A stretch of 64,000 bases of DNA. It comes from a virus. A program made the position numbers and the translations under genes. Where the stretch lies: IMG/VR virus record IMGVR_UViG_3300002835_000050, positions 1 to 64,000 of that record. One strand, written 5' to 3'. The stretch's first letter is position 1. Every line of letters starts with the position of its first letter. This document shows, piece after piece, positions 26,072-34,200 of the stretch. The notes beneath the pieces were generated by a model that saw only the letters and a list, made by a program, of their open reading frames with translations, was not told the origin of the DNA and searched no databases.

Positions 26072-28252
26072 ATGAAAGTAAGAATTAAAAAAATTCCACA
26101 AGCAAGAACAGGGTACCAAGTTAAAGGTGCTTTAGTTAATGATGTGCCAGCTTTTGGTGGAGCAGATTATAACGCATATATTGGAAAACCAAATGCAAAA
26201 GCTTCAAGAACTTTAACTGCTGTTCCAAGAGAAGAAGCAAATCTTGAGGCAGAAGGAGGAGAAACTGTAGTTGGTAATCTTGATGGAAGCATGATGCCTT
26301 CATTTAAAACAATCAAAGGCCCAAGACATACTAATGGAGGTGTTCCATTAAATTTGCCAGATGATAGTTTTATCTATAGTGATACTAAAGATATGAAGAT
26401 TAATGATGCTCATATTTTAAAAATGTTTGGTAAGCCTGCTAAAAAAGGTGGCTATACTCCAGCAGAATTATCTAAAAAGTTTGATATCCAAAAGTATAGA
26501 GAGATATTACAAAATTCTGATTCTGATAAAATTGATAGAAAGACTGCAGAGTTAATGATTAAAACATATACTCTTAAGTTAGGAGCTTTAGCATTAGCGC
26601 AAGAATCTAAAAAAGGATTTCCACAAGGTATTCCAGAAATTGCTAAACCATATATGGAAGCAAATGATATTAAAGAAGAAGATTTAATACCACAAGAATA
26701 TCAAGAACAACAGGAAAGCATGCAGTATGAGCAATCAGAGAATCCTATGATGCAACAAATGGAAGGAGCAAATGAAGCTCCTATGCAGATGCCAAATGGT
26801 GAAGCTGTTGCAATGCCTCAAGAGATGTCAGAAATGTCGCCAGAGATGATGCAAGGAGCTCCTATGGCTATGTATGGAATGCAGATGGGTGGTTATGCTT
26901 TACCTTTCTATGATGATCCTAATGAAATGGCATATGGTGGCAGTTTATATAAAGCTGCAAATGGTGTTACTACAGGAGATCCTAAAGTATCTACTAGTGG
27001 AAGAGCACTTACTCCTGCTGAATTAGAAGAAAGAAGAAAAAAACAAGAAAAGATTAGAACTCAAAAAGGAACAACAGCTCCTGAAGGATATACTAAACTT
27101 GCAGATGGGACTTATGCTAAAGGTACTATGCGTGAAGGTGAAGTTAAACCTTTACAACCAAGACAAAAAATAACTAAACAAACTACTAATCCTGCACAAT
27201 ATAAAAAAGATATATGTGCTAAAATAAAAAGTTCTGGATATACCGCTGATCAAGCTGCTCAAATGGGATGGATTGATAAAAGTAGAGTTGGAGAATTTAA
27301 AGGTTGTGAAGGTGCAAAAAAATCTGAAGAAGAAGTTGACTTTTTAAAATTAGAAGAAGAACCTGGTACTGAAAGATGTGAATGTACTAGAAAAGATGGT
27401 ACTACATATGATCCAGGTAAAAATGATGATGATAGTTGTAAAGACTGTGAAGAAGCTATGTCAGTTCAAGAAAATAAAATGTCTTTTAAAGGTCAACAAA
27501 AACAACCTGCTGCATGGTGGTTACAGGATACTGTAAATACTATGGGTGCATTTGGTGATATGATGAGAACTAAGAAATATATGCCATGGGAAGCAAGAGT
27601 TGATCTTGAAGAACCAAGACCTACATTCTTAGATCCTACAAGAGAGTTAGCTGCACAATCTGAGCAAGCAAATATTGCTTCTCAAGCTGCTGCATCTTTT
27701 GCTGGACCTCAAGCTTTAAATGCTAGACTTTCTCAAATACAAGGACAAGGTGCTAGAGGAGCTGCTGATACTTTATCTAAAATAAATAATCAGAATGTAA
27801 ACATTGCTAATCAGTTTGAAGCTAATCAAGTTGGTGTAAGAAACCAAGAGAATATGTTGAATCAGCAAATGGCAAACAGAGTCTATGACAAAAATGTTGT
27901 AGCTAATCAACAATTTGATAATGCTAAAACTGCAGGTAGAGCTAACATGCGTCAAGCATATAATACAGCTCTTACTAATAGAGCTAAGACAGATGCTATG
28001 AATCAGTTATATCCTAACTATCAAGTTGATCCAAGTACAGGAGGTATGGTTAATTATACACCAACTGTAAAGAAAGCTGATCCAGGAGCTAAAGAAATGG
28101 ATGAATTTGAATACATGAATAAACTTAGAAAAAGTGGATTTTCAGATAAAGCTGCTGTTGATGCAATGAAAAGAAAGTTTGGTAGACTTGGTGGTCAAAT
28201 GTTTGAACATGGAGGATTTGTATACTCAGTTTTTCCTGTAGTATCACTATAA
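26072..28252 (+). CDS. Internal virion protein with conserved N-terminal domain
   Basis: The protein has 726 residues and begins MKVRIKKIPQARTGYQVKGA. The first 200 residues form a folded-looking domain (EEANLEAEGGETVVGNLDGS; RHTNGGVPLNLPDDSFIYSD; SKKFDIQKYREILQNS), a pattern I recognise from uncultured crAss-like phages but cannot name. A methionine/glutamine-rich segment (about 205-290) and a lysine-rich linker follow. A small cysteine patch lies near 452-470 (RCECTRKDG, then CKDCEE). A long alanine/asparagine/glutamine helical region (about 530-650) with repeated Q-x-x-N spacing looks like an extended coiled coil. Eight x-x-G-G motifs occur. It follows the 1215-residue gene by 9 bases and is probably packaged with it. 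Confidence 0.75.
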   Translation: MKVRIKKIPQARTGYQVKGALVNDVPAFGGADYNAYIGKPNAKASRTLTAVPREEANLEAEGGETVVGNLDGSMMPSFKTIKGPRHTNGGVPLNLPDDSFIYSDTKDMKINDAHILKMFGKPAKKGGYTPAELSKKFDIQKYREILQNSDSDKIDRKTAELMIKTYTLKLGALALAQESKKGFPQGIPEIAKPYMEANDIKEEDLIPQEYQEQQESMQYEQSENPMMQQMEGANEAPMQMPNGEAVAMPQEMSEMSPEMMQGAPMAMYGMQMGGYALPFYDDPNEMAYGGSLYKAANGVTTGDPKVSTSGRALTPAELEERRKKQEKIRTQKGTTAPEGYTKLADGTYAKGTMREGEVKPLQPRQKITKQTTNPAQYKKDICAKIKSSGYTADQAAQMGWIDKSRVGEFKGCEGAKKSEEEVDFLKLEEEPGTERCECTRKDGTTYDPGKNDDDSCKDCEEAMSVQENKMSFKGQQKQPAAWWLQDTVNTMGAFGDMMRTKKYMPWEARVDLEEPRPTFLDPTRELAAQSEQANIASQAAASFAGPQALNARLSQIQGQGARGAADTLSKINNQNVNIANQFEANQVGVRNQENMLNQQMANRVYDKNVVANQQFDNAKTAGRANMRQAYNTALTNRAKTDAMNQLYPNYQVDPSTGGMVNYTPTVKKADPGAKEMDEFEYMNKLRKSGFSDKAAVDAMKRKFGRLGGQMFEHGGFVYSVFPVVSL

Positions 28253-28283
28253 ACTTTATAGGTTTATTAAACTTATAAAATTT

Positions 28284-28294
28284 TAATATATTTA
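28284..28294 (+). promoter_or_regulatory. Candidate phage promoter, TAATATATTTA variant
   Basis: It lies 22 bases before the ATG at 28316. Just upstream, ATAGGTTT (28258-28265) can pair with AAACTTAT (28269-28276), a terminator-like hairpin without a strong T-run, so this spacer may separate two units. Confidence 0.42.
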
Positions 28295-28315
28295 CAATAT
28301 AGATAAAGATAAAAT

Positions 28316-31249
28316 ATGGCTACGTATTTACAAGGTGTCACAGATTATATTCCGCAATTTCAGCCTTTTCAGCCTGACTTAAATTTCTTTGGAAATGTAA
28401 TGCAGACTAAGCAAACTCAGTATGACACAAACTGGAAAGCTTTAAATAAAATGTATGGTCAGTACTATCATGCTGATTTAACAAAGGACAGTAATATTGC
28501 AAAGAAAGATAATTACTTAAAACAAATTGAGTTTAACTTACAAAGAGTTTCTCAATTAGATTTATCATTGGAACAAAATGTAGACCAAGCTACTCAGATC
28601 TTTAAACCTTTTTATGAGGATAAAGGACTGATGAAAGATATGGCTTATACTAAAAACAATATGAATCAAGTTAGTTATGGGCAATCTTTAAAAAATGCTT
28701 ACAACCAAGTAGAAAGAGACAGATATTGGAATGAAGGTATTTTGGAATTACAATATAAAAGACAAGAGTTTAAAGAGTCAACTGATGAAGAAGCTATGTC
28801 ATTTGAAGATACTGACTATACTTCTAATGTAGATGTTATTGGTAAGGCTCAGGAAACTGCTAAGGCTGCAGGTTTATCTATTGAAACTGTTGAGTTTAGT
28901 AAAGACGGTAAATTTATTGTAAAAAATAAAAATGGTGAACAGCTTATTGAACCTTTACAAAAGTTATTTGAAGCTAAATTAGGTAGTGATCCAAGTGTAC
29001 AAGCTAAGTATAAGACATTAGCATATGTAGATAGAAAAAATTATGCAGAGTATAATGCTGCTCAATTCAAAGGTGATAAGAATGCAGCTGAAATGGAATA
29101 TCTTGAGACTAATTTCAATAGACTTAAAGCTCAAAATATAGCAAGATTCAATGCACTTAAAGCTACATCTGCATCTTATGATGCTAAAATGCAAAATATC
29201 AAAAATCAAATTGATAAAGGTCAAGCTTCTCCTGATGCTAAATTAGCCTATGATCAGTATAAGATGAATAAAGATATTAATGATGAAGTACTTGCTAGAG
29301 CTGAACAAGAACAAAAAGAGTTGAGCTCAGGACAAAATGCAGCTTCATCTACTGGCTTTATTAATCCCTATGGTGACATTAAATCTTTAAGATACAAAGT
29401 TGATAATGCAATGGCTTCTTCATTAATGCAAAAAGATTTAGATGAGGCCGCCAACATCTTTGCATTTAAAGATGCTAAACAAGATATTGATGCTAATCCA
29501 TATGCTGTTCTTGCAGAAAAACATAAATATAGCATGTCAGAAATTGCTGCTAGAAATGCTGGTTTAGAAAGAGCAGCAGCATTACGTAATGCAGGAGAAA
29601 GAAAGAACAAACTTGATGAGTATGGTTTAAAGATTGGTACACATTACCGTGATGAAAAAACAGGAGAAGTAAGACCGGTTTCTGCATTAAATGAAATTTA
29701 TACTGAGTTTAATGATAAAGGTATTAGTACTGATAAGTATAATATGAAAACAGCTAGTGATCATATTAATAATATACAATCAGAAAATGTTGCAAAACCT
29801 TTCTTAAAAAATACTTTGACTTTAATGCAAGATCTTGTAAATAAAGGTCAAATGACTCAAGAAGAAGCAAGTAAAATTTTAAGTTATGGAAAAAATCCAA
29901 AAATTTCTATAAATAAGTTTAATGATAAACTTGATAAATATGGTGCTCAGTGGTTACGTACTGAAGTGGGACCTGATGATTTAAAAAATATTCAAAAAAG
30001 AATGGATACTTGGATAAGTCAAAATGGTGAATTGTCCGGACTATCTGGAGAAGATTATAAAAGTTATCAAACGTCAGCTCTTAAGTTTGATGACTATGCT
30101 AATTATTTAAAAGCAGATATTAAATGGAGAAAAGAAAGTTCTAAAGTTGTTGTTCAAGATTTGTATAGACAAGGTTACAAAAATGCTGAGTTTTTATATG
30201 ATGAAAAAGGAAACAAAAGAAGTGAAAAAGAATTTACTGCAGCTTTAATAAAAGCTAATAAAATTAAAAAAAGTGACAAGTATAGTCAACCAGATAAAAT
30301 AAATTTTGCTCCTTTAATGTCATCACAGGCGGTTAATGAAAAAGCTCCAACTAAAGCACAAGTAGATTACAATGAATTAGTAAATGCGGCTGCTGGTGTT
30401 TATTCATCTGGTAAAGTTAAAGCTCCAGAAGGTTTTGGTAGACTTGGTAAAATGACAGGTAGTGGATTATCAACAGGTAATGTAATACCTGGTGCAAATA
30501 CTACATGGGTAAATCCAAAAGCACATGGTACTAAAAGTACTGTATGGGCTGCTGAAAACTTTAGAACTTTAGCTAATATAGATTGGTCAGATGATACAAA
30601 AAATAGAGGTTCTCTTACAGGTATTAATAAAGAAAGTTGGAACAATCATGATGCAGAAACAAATGCAAAAGTAAAATCTGTATTTGACTTAATAAAAGCT
30701 GAGCTTACAAAACCTAATACTAAGATGGCAAACTTTAGAATGACTGTGTCACCTATTGCTGCAGGTTCATTAAGTAAATCAGCTATTACTGTTTATCCTG
30801 ATGCTGCGTGGTTAAAAACTTATGTTAAATCTGGTGAAAAAAATACAGGACCCGGAGTTCTTACTACTCAAGATTATAACAATGCTATAAAAAATGGATT
30901 CTCTTATATAGTAGACTCAAAAACTTTAGCAACTAATTCAATGTATATGGCTGCATTTCAATCTCCTTTAGAAGCTCATATTAAAGCTAATAAAAAATAT
31001 GAATATGTAGATCCAAGAAACCCTAATTATAAACTTTCTATAGCTCCAAATAAATTAGGAACTAGTGACTACACAGTTATTATGGGCTACCCTCTTTATA
31101 ACCCTAACTTAGGTAAATATGAATACAGAAGTGAAAGCTTTAGTACTTCAACATTAGGAGGTAATTTAGAAACAGCTAGAGAAATGGGTGTAAGCGCGCT
31201 TGATAGTATGTGGTTGTCAAATAAAAATTTAAATAATGGCAGATATTAA
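28316..31249 (+). CDS. Internal virion (cargo-type) protein, helical
   Basis: The protein has 977 residues and starts MATYLQGVTDYIPQFQPFQP, a proline/aromatic-rich leader, then FFGNVMQTKQTQYDTNWKAL. The first 560 residues are mostly helical, rich in K, A, D and Q, with many heptad-like runs. The last 350 include mixed regions (FRTLANIDWSDD; MANFRMTVSPIAAGS; SYIVDSKTLATNSMYM). No cysteine clusters, signal peptide or membrane segment are seen. In crAss-like phages proteins of this kind sit in the capsid with the virion RNA polymerase and are ejected through the tail. The stop of this gene overlaps the next start by 14 bases, so the two are co-translated. The role is inferred from position and composition. 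Confidence 0.75.
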   Translation: MATYLQGVTDYIPQFQPFQPDLNFFGNVMQTKQTQYDTNWKALNKMYGQYYHADLTKDSNIAKKDNYLKQIEFNLQRVSQLDLSLEQNVDQATQIFKPFYEDKGLMKDMAYTKNNMNQVSYGQSLKNAYNQVERDRYWNEGILELQYKRQEFKESTDEEAMSFEDTDYTSNVDVIGKAQETAKAAGLSIETVEFSKDGKFIVKNKNGEQLIEPLQKLFEAKLGSDPSVQAKYKTLAYVDRKNYAEYNAAQFKGDKNAAEMEYLETNFNRLKAQNIARFNALKATSASYDAKMQNIKNQIDKGQASPDAKLAYDQYKMNKDINDEVLARAEQEQKELSSGQNAASSTGFINPYGDIKSLRYKVDNAMASSLMQKDLDEAANIFAFKDAKQDIDANPYAVLAEKHKYSMSEIAARNAGLERAAALRNAGERKNKLDEYGLKIGTHYRDEKTGEVRPVSALNEIYTEFNDKGISTDKYNMKTASDHINNIQSENVAKPFLKNTLTLMQDLVNKGQMTQEEASKILSYGKNPKISINKFNDKLDKYGAQWLRTEVGPDDLKNIQKRMDTWISQNGELSGLSGEDYKSYQTSALKFDDYANYLKADIKWRKESSKVVVQDLYRQGYKNAEFLYDEKGNKRSEKEFTAALIKANKIKKSDKYSQPDKINFAPLMSSQAVNEKAPTKAQVDYNELVNAAAGVYSSGKVKAPEGFGRLGKMTGSGLSTGNVIPGANTTWVNPKAHGTKSTVWAAENFRTLANIDWSDDTKNRGSLTGINKESWNNHDAETNAKVKSVFDLIKAELTKPNTKMANFRMTVSPIAAGSLSKSAITVYPDAAWLKTYVKSGEKNTGPGVLTTQDYNNAIKNGFSYIVDSKTLATNSMYMAAFQSPLEAHIKANKKYEYVDPRNPNYKLSIAPNKLGTSDYTVIMGYPLYNPNLGKYEYRSESFSTSTLGGNLETAREMGVSALDSMWLSNKNLNNGRY

Positions 31250-34200
31250 TAATGCAGGTTTTAACCCATTAGATTCTTTAGGACCAGAATACGGTAGAAT
31301 TAATAGACCTATTTTAGATAATAAAGGTTTAGCTCCTTTTGAAGGTGATAAATTAGAAATGCCTAAAATTAATTTTCCTATTACTCCTTACTCAGATGTT
31401 CTTGAGTCACCCCAAAGAAATGTTAGAGAACAAGTTGTAGGTAATCCGCCTAATAAACCAGGAGCAAGTAAAGAAAAGTTTGATTTTGACTCTTACAAGA
31501 AAGGTATAAGTAATAAACTTAAAGCTGGTTTTGAAAGTTTACAAGATAATAGTACTTATGCTAAAGTATATTCATATGATGCTGGTCCAGATAGCAATGC
31601 ATTCTATAAAAGATATGCTGCATACGGAGCTGACACATTTGATAAGATTGGATTCTCTCCATTAAGAGATAATGAAGCTTTATTTAATTCTCATACTACA
31701 TGGTGGGATGATCATAAAAGAATGATGACTAATTCATTCTGGCCTTTATTTGGTAGAGGATTTGTAGCAGGACCTAAAAGTTTAGGTAGAATGCTTACTG
31801 GAGATTTTACTGGTACTGACATTGAAGATGCAAGAGCATATAAAGAGGCTGCTGCTATTGGTCAATCTAGTAAAAAAGGATTTGGTGCTTTTGCAAATAA
31901 TACTATGATGAACTTTGGTTACTCTGCAGGTATTATGTCAGAAGCAATCTTAGAAGAAATTGGAGGAGTATTATTAGCACCTGAAACTTTAGGTGGTAGT
32001 TTTTTTGCTGCTACAGCTAATGCTTCTAAAAATGTATTAAAAGCTACTAAAGGATTAGATGTTGCAGAAGATGGTTACAAAGCTGTAAATTCAACTTTGA
32101 ATGCAATTGATAATGTATCACAAGCAAGAACTTTTTGGCAAAATGCTAATAAGCTTGGTACTTCTGCATTTAGTCCTGTTGGAAGCACAATAAAAGGTTT
32201 TCAAGCTGCCAAAGCTGCAGATAACTTAAATAACTTAGGTAAAGCATTTAAAACATTTGGAGGTTTCTATAGAGATGTTCAAAGAATTAATATGGCTTTA
32301 TCTGAAGCTAGGCTTGAAGGCGGCATGGTTAAAAATGAAGTATATGATAAATTATATAATCAATACTATACTAAGAATAACCGTCCTCCAAGTGATGCTG
32401 AACAATATGAAATGATTAAACAATCTGAGAAAGCTTCACTTAATACAGTACTTTGGAATACAGCATTAATTTATGGAAGTAATGCAATTACATTCCCTAA
32501 TATAATGGGATCTAAAGGAGGTATTAGAAGTTTTATGAAGAACAGTCTTCAAGAATTTGCTACTGTTAAAGGTGGTAAGTTTGGAGATTTAGGAAAGATT
32601 GTATATGACAAGGGTCTTAAAAAAGTTGTTTTTGAAAAAAATAATCTTAAGAACTTAGCAAAAAGTTGGTTAAAACAACCAATTTACAAATCTACTATGG
32701 GAACTATAGGATACTTTAAAGCTAACTTTGCTGAAGGTATTCAAGAAAACTTACAAGAAGTTATCTCAGGTGCTAATGAAAGATACTATGTAGATAGTTT
32801 TAAAAGTCCTGCATTAAGATCACATAATTATTCTAAAGCTGTTGCTAAATATAATGAAGCATCTCAAACTGCTTATTTTGGTGATGAGCTTGGTAAACAA
32901 TTTACAGCTACGGGTTTTGAAACATTTGCTTCTGGTTTTGCTATGGGTGCATTAGCAACTCCTGTGAATGCTGTGTTTAATAATTTAAGTGTTGGTTATA
33001 ATAGAATTTTTGATAATAAAGCATATCAAGAGATTAAAGATAAAAAAGAAAAGATTGTAAATTCTTTAGCAGAACAACTTAATTCAATTGATGTTAATGA
33101 GTTTTTAAATGCTAGACCTTTTAATTATGCTACACAAGATGTTGTTGCTAGCATAAAACAATACGGGGATAAAAAACAAGCTAATGATGCTCACTTAGAT
33201 GCATTCATGAGTCAAATGGAAACAATGATTCAGACGGGCACAGTTGATGTCTTTAAAGATAGACTAATGGATTTAACTCAGTTATCTCCTGAAGAATTTG
33301 AAGAAGCTATCCCAACAGTACCTAAAGGTGAAGGAGCTGCTTATCAAAATAAAATACCTGACATCATTAAGAAAGCTAAAAAAATAGAAGAAAGATACAA
33401 GTACTATAATGAGAAGTTTCCTAATCCGGTAACTTATAATGAGATGCCTCCTAAAGATTCACCAGAATATGAGGATGCAGCTATATTACATAATGCTTGG
33501 AATAAAGGTATAGAGAATGCTATATATTTTAATGAAGCATTTGAAGATACTATGAATAGAAAGAAATCTATTATGGAAACATATCTTTCACAAGCTCCAT
33601 TAAAAGGCATGTCTCAAAGAGATTCTGAAGTTATATTTGACATTAAGAAACTTAGAAATGAACAGACTATTCTTAAAGATGAAATTTCTATTTTAAAAGA
33701 ATTAAATGATCCTGCATCACAATCTGAACTGCAGTTAAAAGAAAGAAAACTTGAAGCTTTAACTAAGTTAGGAGATAAAACAGCTACCTTAAGTAATTTC
33801 TTTAATAGATATGAAAGAGCAGAAGAAGTTAGAAAACAACTTCAAATTGAAAAAGGTGGAGAACCAGTTACAGATGAGGAAGTTGAAAAAACTTTAGATG
33901 AAGTATTTGGAGAGTATTCAGAAGAAAATAAAATTAAAACTTTTTCAGAACATGAAGCAGCATATAAAGATTATTTAAAAGCTCTTGCTAATGTAAATGG
34001 AGAATATTTATTTGATCAAAATATAGATGAGACTTATGAATTACTAGGACATCATTTTAAATTAGATTCAGAGTCTAGAAACTTAATGAAGTATGTAAAC
34101 TTATTACATGATCCTAATGGGTTTATAGAAAGTGTTCAGAGAAACCGTGTATGGATGAAAGATCTTTATAAAAGAAGAAGTGACATTTATAAACAAATGG

